Positions 12,457-24,774 of a stretch of 64,000 nucleotides of DNA are shown one piece after another (position 1 is the stretch's first letter; each line of letters opens with the position of its first letter). Made by a program: the position numbers and the translations under genes. Below the pieces are notes generated by a model, which did no database searches, was not told the origin of the DNA, and was given only the letters and a program-made list of their open reading frames with translations. The DNA comes from Lunularia cruciata (lineage: Eukaryota > Streptophyta > Marchantiopsida > Lunulariales > Lunulariaceae), in the NCBI GenBank assembly GCA_948567375.1, contig OX419759.1, positions 43,687,493 through 43,751,492 of the forward strand. Reading direction: 5' to 3'.

Positions 12457-13985
12457 ATGTCACAACAATATCCTATGCCTCTTAATAGTTGTCTTGATGG
12501 AGTAAGAATCTCAAGCTTTGGAGAGGGTTTGATCTTTCAGAGACCACGAGTTAGAAAACACACAATGTCATCAAAGGGTAGCAAGTAGAGTTTGGTGATT
12601 AGTCTTGCAATTTAGAGATTAAATGTAGTGGCAAGGATTGAAGTCTTGAGCAGATTTTGTATCACCTTTTTGGCATGGAATTGGAACTTAAGGTTTCCAG
12701 GTTTTAAGGGTAGAAATCACTGCTAGTAATTGCAAAGATGGTACTTAGATAGAAGGGAAGAGAGGAAATTAGGCTTGATGGACTAAGTTGGATTGGAGAT
12801 TGGTCTTGGGGAGAGAAGCTAGAGAAGTAGAGGAATCACCTTCTACTAGAAATGTGAAGCCCTTTTGAGTGCACACACCAAAAAATTCTGTCTAAGCTTT
12901 GTAAGCCCTTTATCTCACCCATTCAAAAGCTCCAATGCCTGAGTTTCTTTGGAATAAACTACTGAGGTGAGGAATTCTTTTAGTGCTAATTTCACTAAGA
13001 ATGGTACAAGGTGGATAGCTATTAAGACCTGATATAAAAGGATTTAGTTGGCGCTTTGATGGCAACATTTAAGCCGGAGCAAACCACCTATGTTATGAAG
13101 CAACAAGTTGTGTTTTTTCACCAAATGTAGTGGAAGTGGTGAATGGTACAAAGTGCTTTCACCAAATAGTAGGTCAAATGATTAATAATTGGAGAATGGG
13201 CCAACTACCCATTACTTCATACCCTTTGCAGCCCATTTCTACTTAGAACTGAACCTACTTAGCTAAGAGGAGAAAGGGAAGATGGTGTCACACTTTCACT
13301 GTGATCTATGTTGAGTTGCAGATGTGGATGAACAATATTACACAAGGCAAGTTTGCAGAGCATGCAGTATGCAAAGGAGAAGAAGATGCTTGCTGCAGAA
13401 TACAAAGACGAGTTGAAGATGTATCATGAGGATTTGAAGGTAGAGCGCTCTCGAGGATATGTATCGGAATCAGTAGGAGAAGTTGCGGGCAAATTAAGAG
13501 CGATTTTAAGCACAGAGGCTGAAGGGAGATTGGAGGAAGCTCACCTACATGAGTTGAAGTTACTTGTGCAGGAGACTCGGAAGCGAAAAGCCAAGGATGT
13601 GGACATGAACACATTGCTGATCCGGTTGAGAGAGCGTGTAGATAGGGAAATGTTAGATGTAGAGAATAATGTTAGTCTCAGACTGGATTTAGTCAATTTG
13701 GAGTTAGAGAAAATTTGGAATAGTGTGACAGTGGAGAAGAAATTTGATGTTGCAGAAGTAGGAGTACAAGTGTCATTGGACTTGATAATTGACACTTTAG
13801 AGAAAAGTGGGTCAAGAGATAAGGAGGTAGATGGAGTAACCCGGAGTTCAATTAAAGTTCTTAGTGAAGAAGTCATAGAATTAGTAAAGGAATTAGTAGA
13901 ATCAGTCATACCCGAAGAAGGTGAAATAGTAAGAAGATCATCGGGTTTGGAAGCCGATGATGAGGTAGACATCGGATCGGGATAG
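12457..13985 (+). pseudogene. ORF-X copy X2, internally deleted
   Basis: The start MSQQYPMPLNSC matches copy X8 (53,148) almost exactly. The N-terminal motif FLAWNWNLRFPGF is present with stops nearby. The acidic middle is missing. After a DVDEQYYTRQ motif the sequence jumps to the coiled-coil part, which is open for 210 codons (13,353-13,985) with LHELKLLVQETRKRKAKDVD and a tail ending EADDEVDIGSG. The C-terminal open part is clean enough to be translated, but I infer an internally deleted transposon gene. It is followed by an LTR-like repeat. Confidence 0.6.
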
Positions 13986-14059
13986 AAGTCAATTTTGAGA
14001 TAGGAAGAGGCAGATATGAAGAGATAGATTGTCCCTTGGGATCTGCAGGTAGGAAGAGA

Positions 14060-14777
14060 TGTTAGGAAGCGGTGCCTAGGTAGCATTTGCTTCAGTATTT
14101 AAGTGGAGCATTCGCAATACGATGTTATTCAGTATTCAAATTTCTGAAGATAGATAAAGTGAAGTGTTGTTCCCAGTACTCGTCGCTTAAGCTTAATTCA
14201 AATTGTCAATTTTGTGTTTGTGTTTGTGAGTGTGTGGAGAATTCCGAAGAGCAAGTCAGTGTGTTTGTGGATGTCAAAATCTGCAGCCTTGATCTTCATT
14301 CTATGTGTTTGATCCTGAGTGAAGTGCATCGGAGCAATGCCTTGACAGATCTGAGAGGAATTGTAGTGTTGGTAGTATTCTGCATTGGTGAGTGCAGCAC
14401 AAAGTTGATGTGAAGTAATTTTGATCGAGGAAGTTGTGCCTTCAGTGGAGGGGTGGAACACAATTCTGAGGCAAAATTAGTCTTCGCAGTGAAGTGCCGT
14501 CTTCGGGAGAATCTGAATCATCACAATCAAGAGTTGTTTGGACAGAATTTGCTACGTTGTGATTATATGTGTGTGTATTTGTGACAAGTTTTCAAGATAT
14601 GTGAGGTTTTTACTCTCTTCTGGGTGTAGTTTCTACCTGAGAGATTAAAGAAGCCATCAAGAAGAACTGCCATTGTGACTTTTGATTTCATATTTGACCA
14701 ATTCTGGATAGTATCTCTGTGGGAACGAACTTTACTGACCCGATTACCACAAAAGTGATATTTGTCGGGTTGTCACA
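14060..14777 (+). mobile_element. ORF-X element LTR-like repeat 2
   Basis: 718 bp from TGTTAGG, just after a purine-rich run (AGGAAGAGA, polypurine-tract-like), to GGGTTGTCACA. A TATTTAAG box lies near 14,095. It ends exactly where similarity between blocks B and C begins (CCTGTGTACATGTC), so the junction is a real element boundary. Confidence 0.75.
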
Positions 14778-15104
14778 CCTGTGTACATGTCTTTCAGTTA
14801 TAAGTTCATAAGTTGAGGTTGAGGTTGAGAAGCACTATTGTAATCTCATCTAAATGTTTTGGAATTTTTAAGGACCAAAATTATAAATGGACAAGGTAAG
14901 GATTGATTGGAAGGGTTTTTAGCTTGTTACCTAATTCTCAAGCCTCAAATACTCGAATAAGAAAAATAACTATGAGAAAAAAATCAAGAAATTTTGGAAG
15001 ACTCTGAACTACATATAAGATAGGTAACATATTCATTCTTGAAGGTTCATGTGACCTACTCTTTTATGCCACATCTCAAGATCTGAAGTGCAATAGAGTC
15101 ACAA

Positions 15105-16455
15105 TAAACATAGTATTTTGATTTGTAGCAATATGGATCTTGATGTCTAACTTAAACACCTATTTTGGATTCAATTTTCATCCTATAGGTATAGTTTATT
15201 TCTTAGACTTGTCAACAAAAGTATCATCTTGGTTTAATAACTAAATACAAATTGTCAATAATTTTTCCAACAAAACTATATGATTGGTAGTTGTAGCCAA
15301 GCAAAGGACTTCCCCTGAGCCACTAAGCTTCTCCAATGGAATTGAGAAAGGTATACTGCCTGTGTGAGTCATCACTAGTATTCAACCAAGAAATTTAGAC
15401 AATGGTAATTTAGAGCTGAATATACTAGCTTGATTAGTCATGTAGTTTGAGCATCAAGAGCAAAAAAAACATTCTTCCTCACTCTTGGTCATTTGATGCA
15501 ACGATGTGAGTTATAACGAGTAGATGATCTTTGGAGTAGGAATCTTCGTTCAGATTATGTTGTTGAGTGAGTTTACCTAATTGAATATAAGCTTCTTAAA
15601 ATAATTCTTCTAGTTATGAGGCCATAAATTCTAATAGTAAATGCAAGACTCATCTATTGTGGATTGTCCGTGTGTTATGTGCAGTCTTTGTGGGGATTGA
15701 CCTTTTTTAACGACATCTCCAAAGTGAATCTTGATATCCTTTTGCCTTTGCCTCTTCCTCTCGTAGAAAACAACATCTGATCATGAGTAGTAAGACCATT
15801 GCCATCACCTTGTAGCTTCATCTTTTCAAAGACTCAGACTGGGACTATGTCCTCAAATTGAGCATAAATATCTCTAATAGCTAAAAAAGCTTCAAGAGGT
15901 TTATACTCCTTTGGTAGACCTTCAATGGTGTGTAGTATTAGATCAGGATTTAAAACCTTAACCCGAATGCTATTGAGTTGCTCAGCCAAACCATGAATGC
16001 GATCAACATAGTTTTGCTTAAATTGTCTTTCTTAACCTTCATTAATTCCTACTTCAATTGAAGCTTTCTTGTCTCTTTGAAAATCTAGGAAAGATTTGTC
16101 GATACATCCATTTCAAACCTCCAGGTCTCATTGGGACTATCAACCCCAAGGATTATAGAACGAAACAGTGATAGTAAAGGCAACACACTGCCTGATTAGT
16201 AGTTTCTTCCAAGCATGTACATTAGAATATGAAAGAGCACCAACCGGACAAACTTCAACTCCTGTGACAAGATCAAACAATTCTTGGATTTTCAAGAATG
16301 TAGACATTCTATATTTCCAGAGAACAATTGTTGTTTGTCAAGGCCTCGCGCTTGATACCACCACCAAAAATATCTAGTTTACTAGTACTCATGACATACG
16401 AGTAATAAAATTAGATCACTTCTCAACAATTAAGATACAAATTTGAGCTCAAAGT
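15105..16455 (-). pseudogene. Ty1/copia gag remnant (block B)
   Basis: On the minus strand, from about 16,380 leftward, weak copia-gag-like pieces can be read: SKLDIFGGGIKREALTNNN, then EVCPVGA and YSNVHAWKK in broken frames. These lead into the stretch shared with 1-595 (RIHGLAEQLNSIRVKVLNPD). Stops and frameshifts are frequent. The entire piece is missing from block C. Below 15,660 I see only decayed sequence. Confidence 0.45.
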
Positions 16456-17396
16456 TTCTCATTATCTGTCTTCTACTCTGATACCTTATGAAAAAAAACG
16501 AGACGGAAATCACCACAAAAAAACTTCAATATATCTAAGAGGAGAAATGTGTACAAGTGGTGTATTGAATCTCTCCTCACCAAAACTTTAGAAATGGTGA
16601 CTAGAGAAATTTTAACTTTCCGGCCAACACTAGCTGCCAGAAATATAATATTAGCATGTGATCTCTATCAACACTTTGACTGTCAGGCAGGAGATCCAAA
16701 TGGTAAGTGCAACCTAAGGTGTCATTTGTTGTGTTGAACTGTACAGGCAGTTCAGAATCAGAGCTGACTTTCCGCTTCATAGTTTCAAATGAAGTTCAAA
16801 GCGATTATAACCTTCTACCAAATTTGAATTGACATATTTACAAGAAAACTGGCGTTCATATGCTGAATCTTGCCGTGTATGTAGGATGTTATGATCATCA
16901 AGCCGGTGCACAGAAGATGCATCATTTATGAGATCGGGAGAGGCATGCTCAAGGAATGGAAGAATTGATTAGCATCCGGCCAAATGGACCAGATTTGAGT
17001 CAACGCTGACATCAAATTTGAGGCTTGGCTGTGGCTGATTCTTATATGTCAAAGATCTCAAACCAAGGTCTTATGCACATTAGTACTCCGTACAAGTAAG
17101 ATGTTATAATTGCGGAAGCGCAAGGTACAGAGAATGCACCGCTTATTATTTCAGAAATAGGATGAATCTTCCGCACATATGATCGATCCGGAGAAGATCA
17201 CGAACCTAGAATTCTCAGTCAACAACTACTGGCCATGACTATGATGCTTGCTCTTGTTGGCTCCTACATGCTTACTTCTCCAGGACCTTGAGATGAGCTC
17301 TGTTTTGCAAACGTAACGTGGCTTATTGCATCAATTGAGCAGAAAAAGACACTTGTATAGGTAATGGTGCCTGAAATGAGCCCTACAATCAGTTCT
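16456..17396. other. 3' flank of peroxidase B, no gene seen
   Basis: Conserved with the matching flanks of A and C. Short open frames such as 16,549-16,737 are not supported by any domain. Confidence 0.6.
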
Positions 17397-19134
17397 CTAG
17401 GACTTTGGCTCAACAACAGCACAATGTTTTCTCCAGCCGTATGAGTCCACGGTCTGAATGTTGCCCATTTTGATCATGGCCTCTCCAAAATCGTACAAAA
17501 ATGATTCAGAATTTTGTGCTGCTTTGATAGCATACTCCAAACCCAACGGGTCGGTCAAGAGGTTGACATCCGATTGGAGAAGTCCCTTGCCTGTAAGGAG
17601 ATCCAAATAGTAGGTAGAATCGAATGTGCCATTCGTTGTGTCGGCGGCAATGAAATTGAGAACTTGATCTCGTGGGCATTTAGTCTTGAGCCAGGCAGAA
17701 AAAGCGGCGTCCATGGAAGGATCGGTGATGTTCTGACCCTCAAAATCGTAAAGTCGCTCGTGGAATGCTCCACAATGGAATTGCCCGATTGAATGACCGC
17801 CTGCGTTTATAAATTGCGGAGAAAGGACCGGACGTTACGGTTTAATAGCACGACTTGGTTAAACGTCTAGAAATTATATGGAGAAAGCAATAAGTTGTAG
17901 GGAGCAGATGGTACTGAAATTACAAGTAGACACTTTGAACAAGATCATAAAGATGCAAATAGTCCAGGTTGAGCGTGATACCTGAGAGAATAATCATGTC
18001 CCGTGCATCAAGTCCAACTTTGGCAAAAGTAGCGACCAGCTGGGCGAAATCATCCGTACGCAGGGGCAAGCTGCCATTCACATCTTCCGCAATGGAAGCA
18101 GCCCCGTCGACTCGGCCCAAGTATACTGGCCAGGCCAAGCCACCAACCTGCAAATATTTCATCAGAGGGCAGTTACTTATAGTTATTGATAAATATCGCA
18201 GAGGTTGATAGTGTTGGATTTTATCTAAGGATATGCAGAAGTGTTTTGCCAGTGTTTCTAGAAGCACTTTCCACTTGCGTTTGACAGAGCACTAAACTTG
18301 CGTTCAATATATAGTCAGGTGGGGATGACAGTGTTCAATAGGGGGACGTTTCTGATGCTAACTGTGGAATTATGGGTTTGGGTTTGTCATGGGGCCCATT
18401 GAATCCATCTCTGTGATGGAATGGAACATTGAGATATTCACGACATACCTTAGCGGTTGCATCGCGTGCTACCAACGCGAGGATATCGGCACATGATACA
18501 ACTCCAGGACATTCACATTCGAGCTTCATCTTTATCTGGTCAATTTCCTCAAATCCTCGAAGAGAACCTTTGTTCAATAGTGCATCCTTTTCAGCTACCA
18601 TATCTTTAGTTGAGTTGATGAGTACGGATCCATCACAACCCTGTACATCCAGGCCAAATTCCTCTCATCAGTAGGACGAAAATAAATACAAAACTGTGCT
18701 GGCTTGTAAATCATATGATTATTCACCATCTGACGATCGCAGTTTACTGTTCGTCTAGTGAAAGTGGAGAATTTGGAATCAGCAGGTTTAGCTGTTCTGG
18801 GTGCATATTATCGGTGTCGACCGCAGATAAGCAACCCCGGCATGCTGGCATGCATGGATAAATGAGTTATAAACGCATTCCTATTAACTGTGACAGGCGA
18901 GTAGTGACTTACTCCAACAAAGCAATCATGGAAGTGCAAGCGCATGAGACCTGCAGCCATTCCCCAATTCGCTTCAACGATTTCATCGACCTGTTGTTTC
19001 ACAACGGTTGCAATCTGTGGACAAGTTTCCTCATAATAGTCCAGTGAAAGCTCGGCATTCGAAAGAGTTGCTGCTACGCCCAACAGAAAAATCGTAGCAG
19101 TCAAGACCGATCTTGAAACATCTGATGGAGCCAT
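17397..19134 (-). CDS. Class III peroxidase, copy B
   Basis: Haem peroxidase for extracellular oxidation of phenolics with hydrogen peroxide. The exons, read right to left, are 19134-18913, 18640-18449, 18147-17982 and 17800-17397, with the same exon lengths as A and C (222, 192, 166 and 404 nt). All introns are GT/AG. It encodes 327 residues. The signal peptide spans residues 1-27. Distal RLHFHDCFV, proximal GGHSIG, CPGVVSCADIL and eight conserved cysteines are all intact. It appears to differ from copy C at a single residue (Ser for Ala in the AAFSAWL motif, exon 4) and from A at a few. It keeps the TATA box, leader intron and hairpin, so it should be expressible. Confidence 0.93.
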
Positions 19135-19249
19135 TGTACAGATATTTAACTGCGGGTGCCTTTTGCTGTTTTGCCGTATCGATTGTATGGAGGGATCCCC
19201 AACCCTGCACAAGGTATCTCGACCAGCGCCAATGGTCGAATCCACCTTC

Positions 19250-19564
19250 CTGTACGGTTACATGTCAGGAGAAGATACAGAAATGAGAAATAATGAATGA
19301 AATTTAACACGAGTATGAGAAGTAAACAGCAAGTCCGGCAAGTTCAAATTGCTCATGGAATTGCGCTTGGGCTGGAAGTAAAAGTTGATTTCTAGCGAAG
19401 GCACCGTAACGGCAGCAGAATTAGAGACAACCAGCAGGTTCGTTGACAAGCACTTAGCTAGAGAAAATAGAGTGCTACTTACGTGCGAAGGTCAAGGGAG
19501 ACCCGAAGTGGAGCTCGAGAGTTCCAATGTGATATGTAATCTGTTGGACAGCCTTATATATGCG
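19250..19564 (-). promoter_or_regulatory. Peroxidase B core promoter and leader intron
   Basis: A TATA box (CGCATATATAAGG on the minus strand) lies at 19,552-19,564. A leader exon follows, then an inferred 233-bp intron at 19,482-19,250 with GTAAGT donor and TACAG acceptor. Confidence 0.7.
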
Positions 19565-19574
19565 TAAATTGCCT

Positions 19575-19600
19575 GCTGACTGGATGAGCTGACTGGATGA
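19575..19600 (-). repeat. Promoter 13-bp motif, two tandem copies
   Basis: Two perfect tandem copies of GCTGACTGGATGA lie immediately upstream of the TATA box. Confidence 0.9.
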
Positions 19601-19741
19601 GATGCAGACTGCTACAATATTTCCTGAGTTACATCGCTGGAAGTTGCGAATATTTAACGATTCAACATGATTATAAGTGCCATTACCGAGAGGAATGATT
19701 GTCGTGGCTCTACGTACTTCTGCGTAAGAAAAGGTCTTAGT

Positions 19742-19788
19742 GGTGCCTCATTCCAGGCCAGGATAGACCTGGCATGGATTGAGGCACC
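19742..19788. promoter_or_regulatory. Conserved 47-bp hairpin upstream of peroxidase B
   Basis: The same inverted repeat as at 3,696-3,742 (21-bp arms, 5-nt loop). It sits at a similar distance from the TATA box. Confidence 0.75.
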
Positions 19789-21132
19789 TTTAACCGGCTG
19801 TCTGTAGTATCAACTAAGATACTGGAATATAATGTGTCTGGAAAAGCATATAGAATGAATTATACGGCTTTCACCATCAGAATAATGCGCGCGCTCTTCC
19901 TTTTGCCCACCCATCTATTGGTAAGTAGTCACAGGTATGAAGTCATGCTTAGGGAACAGTGACTTTACTCTTAAGATATATAGTATGCGTGGGATATTCT
20001 ACTGAATTCAAGCCTTTGAAACGGGAAAAAGTAATTTGGAGTGGGGTGTTTTGTGTGGTTCCGTTCTCAACGACAATTCAAGTGGAATTTAGATTGTTAA
20101 GCGGAGAAATACTGTTAGGGACTTTATTGATGGGTAACTATTCACACTAAGGATATTGACTAGTCTTCTTATTCATCGATTTTATACTGCTCAGTAAAAC
20201 ACGAATGAATTAGACAATCCCACTATTCATTCAAACAGTTTTAATTCATTCCACCCATACCGGGATGGTCTTTATCTCACCTTCCTCAAAGCCCTCTATG
20301 GACCTTTCTCTATAAGTGGTTAAATATTAGGGACCAAAATCAGGCTTTCTTCTTTGTTCATTGCAACTGAGTGCACTCATAATTACGTGTATTTTCTCCT
20401 ACTCTAGTTATTCACTTAGTAAACATGCGTGGCCGCAGCCCTTTGCTATGATTGACTACATGGTAGATTCTCTGCCAAATCCCATTTGCATTATTCGTCT
20501 TGTCCAAATTTTGATCCTTTTAATAGGAAAAAGGGCTTAATTCATTCATTGCTCTTCATGGACCATCTTGTTCACGTCCCAATTATAATTTGAATGGAAT
20601 TCATACCCATCCCAAATTTGTTACACTCCATCATTTGCCAAGGCTAGCAACTGGTATTCAATTCTTTGCTTCAACTCTTTGTACCCTATTTTGACCAAGT
20701 TAAGAAGATGGAAACTTCATTACTACCATCATCCCCTCCAAAACAAGTTTTTCATACACTTCAAAAATCAACTTCAGCTTAGAAACTACTTAGAAAAATG
20801 ATTTCCGTGCAACAAATCTTCTCATCCAGTTCCAAACCCTCCAAATCTCCTTTTTATTTGGTGTGTTTAAAATCATCCCCTTCTTGTAATTATATGCATT
20901 CTTCACATGCAGTTCTAAACATTCCCAAATCTGCTTTTTCTTTCATGTGTTAAACACAACGGCTTTTTGTTATTATATGCATAGTGAGCAGAGAAGAATC
21001 CAATGCCTACTATTCTTCTTAGATCTTGCATGAAATCCTTAGCAACTCACTTTTTTGCCATAATTCCTATTATTTTTCTTTGATCTTTCATGAGATCCCG
21101 AGTAACACAATTTGTTGTTGTGCTGAGTTCTG
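19789..21132. other. Upstream flank of peroxidase B, non-coding
   Basis: AT-rich sequence shared with A and C. No gene seen. It ends at the LTR-like repeat at 21,133. Confidence 0.6.
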
Positions 21133-21844
21133 TGTAACAAACCCAGCAAGTATCACTTTTGCAATAATCAGCAAGTAACAGTTTGTTCCCAGGGAGATAC
21201 AAGTTAAAAATGGTCAAATACAAAGTAGAACATCAAAAATCAATTATTCTTGATTGCATCTTTAATCTCTTGAGTATAAACCACACTTAGAAGTGAGTAA
21301 CAAGGACTGAATCACAATGTCATCACAAAAAATCACACCCATAATCACAATTTTCAAATCTGTCCAAACAATCTTGATTGTGATGATTCAGTTCTTCCAA
21401 AGAAGGCTAATTCCCCATGAAATTACTTTGCCTTGGAATTTTTTCCACCCCTCCATTGAAGACACAACTTCCTCAATCAAAAATGCTTTGCATCAATCTA
21501 GTATTGCACTCACAATTGCACAACATTACCAACACTATGATTTCTCATAGATTCATCATGGCATTGCATTGATTGCTAACCACTCAAGAAGAAACATACA
21601 AAATGAAATTAGAGTTGTAGGATCCAACATCTTTCACTCAGACTTGCACTTTGAACTTGTCCAAACACTTACAAACACACACATAAAATTGATACTTGGA
21701 ATTCAGCTGAAATTGTGAGCACTAAGTTATAGCAATCCACATTACTCAACTTCAGAATAACATTACTGAATCCCAACTCACTACAAATGACTCCTTTAAA
21801 TAGGCAGAGCTTAGATAGTTATGTAACTTAGTACGGTTTTAACA
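21133..21844 (-). mobile_element. ORF-X element LTR-like repeat 3
   Basis: 712 bp on the minus strand, beginning TGTTAAAACCGTAC with a TATTTAAAGGAGTC box and ending GGGTTTGTTACA. It lies at the outer edge of peroxidase flank B. It is the same insertion as the repeats next to C (shared junction GAGTTC/TGTG) and is absent from A. Insertion therefore came after the A split and before the B/C split. Confidence 0.75.
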
Positions 21845-21909
21845 ACTTTACCAACCTGCGGATCCAAAATGACAATCCACTTCTTCAGATCTCAAAACTA
21901 TTGCTTAAT

Positions 21910-21992
21910 TTATCCAATGTCTACACTGACATTGGCTTCTACACCCAAATTAAGTTCAACCACTTCCCCTACATCGAGTTCAACTATAACTT
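21910..21992 (-). pseudogene. ORF-X C-terminal remnant X3
   Basis: Only the last codons remain (VIVELDVGEVVELNLGVEAN, then VSVDIG and stop). The gene is cut at 21,992 by fusion to a gypsy gag reading the same way. Confidence 0.6.
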
Positions 21993-23050
21993 GGGCGTGG
22001 TGCACTATGCTGCACTCTAGAAGAAGTCACAATCGTGGATGAGGTCTCTCTACCAAATCCAGCTGTCACCACTCTCTCCTCCACCATGTTGAGCTCAATA
22101 CGCTCAGCCAAACCAAAGACTACTGCCAAAGTGGGTGAAGTAGCCTGCAACAACGTAGCATCACGAACTCTATGTCGCAACTCCCTGTCCAATATCCCAT
22201 ACCAAAACTGGACGGCCTGGGCCTTAGTAACTCCCTGAGTGAAACTAATCAGCCGCCTCATGCGAGTGTATGCCTCGCATAGGCTCTCTCCAGCCTTCCG
22301 CTGGAACTCCTGCAAGCTCCTCAGCTTGTCAGTCCACACTCCCTGGTAGTTCTGCCTCAAACATAGGAAGAACTCCACCATGGGGTTAAACCCCGGTACC
22401 ACACCACCTCCTGCAGCGGTACCTCCACTCGTAGTAGCACTATCTCTAGCTAGTGCACCTCCACTAGCTCCACCAACACTACTCGAGCTAGAACTCGTGG
22501 GTACAGCCGATCGACTCTTGGCCACCGAGCCTGAAGTGATGGGGACATAGTGTGGAGACCAATACTGTCTCCATAACTCAATCTCCTCCAAATGAGCTCT
22601 CCTGAACTCATGGTAGTCGTCCATCGGCGGACCCTCCAAGTGCTGAAACAACCCCTTCCATGCCATGAAGGGTGTGAACAAAGTCGGGTTCCGCATCTGC
22701 TACAGATCACACCAACTGTCAAACTCCTGGATGAAGTCATCCAACTCAATAGTACCCACTATACCAGAGTAACGCCTAGGGCCTTTGGAGGCCCCATAAA
22801 TCTTGTCTATGTCCCACAACAACGGTGCGGACACACCAAGTGCCATCTCAACTGAATCAGCTCCTGTGTCAAACTCCAACTCAGAGTCAATCTCCTTCCT
22901 CACTGGGACCTGAGATACAGGCTGATACCGAGCACCACTCCGAGTAAACCCACTGCGTACTGCAAGGCTAACTCCTCTGGAATCTCCAAAGAACTCCGTC
23001 GTGACCACGTAATTACAACAGCAAACCCGAACCACCAACTGCAACCGCAA
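21993..23050 (-). pseudogene. Ty3/gypsy gag, truncated (G3)
   Basis: A capsid-type gag on the minus strand, in two pieces separated by one TAG at 22,697-22,699 in the same frame. The N-terminal part reads WDIDKIYGASKGPRRYSGIV and LDDFIQEFDSWCDL. The C-terminal part (22,696 down) has a Ser/Gly-rich linker, then the capsid core LRSLQEFQRKAGESLCEAYT and FWYGILDRELRHRV. No zinc knuckle or pol follows, because the frame runs into ORF-X remnant X3 at 21,992. I found no ATG at the left of the open stretch, so the true start is uncertain. It is from a different gypsy lineage than G2. Confidence 0.7.
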
Positions 23051-24364
23051 GTGCCAACACCACCACGTGCCAACACCAACTAAACACCACCCACTAATGT
23101 AACTCTACCGAGATAACTACACTAGGGGAAGGGCAACCTGTAACCTGCCATCATAACACGCACTCTCACGGTCTGTAGGTCATCACTTCCTGCCTCACCG
23201 GAGAGAAACAAAGGTAGTCTGACTGGTCATCACTCCAGCCTCACCACCGAGAGCACACCAGAGCACCAACGCTCAAAAGTCAAGGCACCTCACACAAACG
23301 TGGTGCACAAACAGGAAGTAGAGAATGGAGGGGATCCAATCACAAGAAATCTAAACAAAAACCCTCCATCTCATAACACAACACGGGACTGACTCAGCCA
23401 CCATTTGGCATTTGACATAAGAGTAGTTTGTATCTAAGTCTTAAGCTACCAGGATCACCAAGAATGGGATCAAACTGCCTCTCCTAGCCAAAGCTACATG
23501 TGTATAGATAACAATGGCACAGTCACTATGACAACAAGTGAGGGTGGACAAGTTGGCTAGGGCATCAGTCTAGGAACAAGAGATCTAGGGGTCAAACCCT
23601 GTTGCGCACAATCTAGCAAGAAAGGCAGATTTTGCCAACCAATGACCAAGATCTACACTAAACTAGCTAGCCTCACGCCAGCAAGCTGGCTTGCTAGCCC
23701 TTCTAGGCCTTTGTAGCCTCTCATAGCCCACAGCCCTATGCCTCGAAGCCTCAAAATGCCGAAATTCAGCCAAATGAGGCCTTTCTTGTTGCCACTTCGA
23801 ACCTCCTCCAAAATTGTCAAAACTTCTCCAAATTTGCGAAACTCCTCCAAACTAGCGAAACTTGTCTAAATATGGCCAAACCGCGAAACTCCTCCAATTC
23901 TGGCCCAAAATTTGATGTAAATCTGACGTAAAATCTGACGTAAACCCTAAAGATGGATGTTCGCCAAATCCCCCGCTAACTTTCCACTCGAGCCAAATTG
24001 ACAAAACGGGTTTTTCCAAATCACAATTCCATGAGAAGAGCTTTCCAACTCCACCTTCAATTTCACTTTCTAAGCCCAACTCGCAGCAAATTGGTCCTGC
24101 CTTCACCTCCTGAGCTCAAAATCACAACATTGCTCGAAAATTGCTCCTTCTTTGCTCAAAATTTGGCCAGCGCTTCCGCACACCGTCCGCCTAACTGCCA
24201 AATGTGCATCAACTACACGAGCTTCTACACACTAGGGAAACACAGAACCTGAATCGAGCTACCACGATCCACCGAGCTTGGAGATACCACCAACACTCAA
24301 CGTTCCTGCACCCGATTTCCCCCTGACTTCACTTCTCTGATGTAATCAGATTGCTTAACATTCT
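23051..24364. other. Leader-like region upstream of gypsy gag G3, no gene
   Basis: Non-coding sequence of higher GC than its surroundings, presumably the 5' leader of the G3 element. I could not pick out a convincing primer-binding site. Confidence 0.4.
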
Positions 24365-24700
24365 CAACTCAACTCAACTCAGATCAGTCCTTGATCTGTC
24401 ACTCTATAAACTGCCAACAACTGGGCATTGATTATAGTCAAGCCACACCCACTCAAGCATAGAGAATCCAAGTGACGCTCGCCGGCCTCTATCCACCATA
24501 GCCAGGAACTCGAAGGCTCAACATCAGAGAAGTGAGCTCTCTGGAGCTCACTTCAAATCTATACCCCCTGGACTCGAGCTAGCCCTGAAACCCTAACGGT
24601 CCCACTGACGGCACACTCGACGGTGCAAACGGTGCAAAGTGACGGTGGGCCCCACCGTGAAGTCAGTACCCCGAACACAAAATCTAACCATCGGAAAGTA
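24365..24700 (-). repeat. Repeat Z (LTR- or leader-like)
   Basis: Its reverse complement aligns throughout with 29,449-29,785 and with about 58,862-59,198 (shared landmarks GAGCTCACTTCTCTGATGTT and GTGTGGCTTGACTAT). This copy is GC-richer. It could be the LTR of gypsy G3. Identity is moderate. Confidence 0.55.
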
Positions 24701-24774
24701 GTCCTTGAGAAACTGCTTGAATAACTCTAACTACCATCACTGGAACTCCAGTGTCCGAGCATCTAGATGCGGAA

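Larger units (their letters stand above)
14778..21992. repeat. Duplicated block B (peroxidase B and flanks)
   Basis: It aligns in opposite orientation with about 37,468-46,419 (block C), including the 3' flank, peroxidase, 5' flank, an LTR-like repeat and the last codons of an ORF-X gene. About 1.35 kb (15,105-16,455, copia remnant) is absent from C. The right edge at 21,992 is a sharp junction to a gypsy gag. Confidence 0.85.

Noticed and set aside
8084-14777. A DNA transposon with ~700-bp terminal inverted repeats
   Set aside because: The same repeats lie singly downstream of ORF-X genes elsewhere, with TATA box and TGTT/CACA ends, which fits LTRs better; no transposase is visible.
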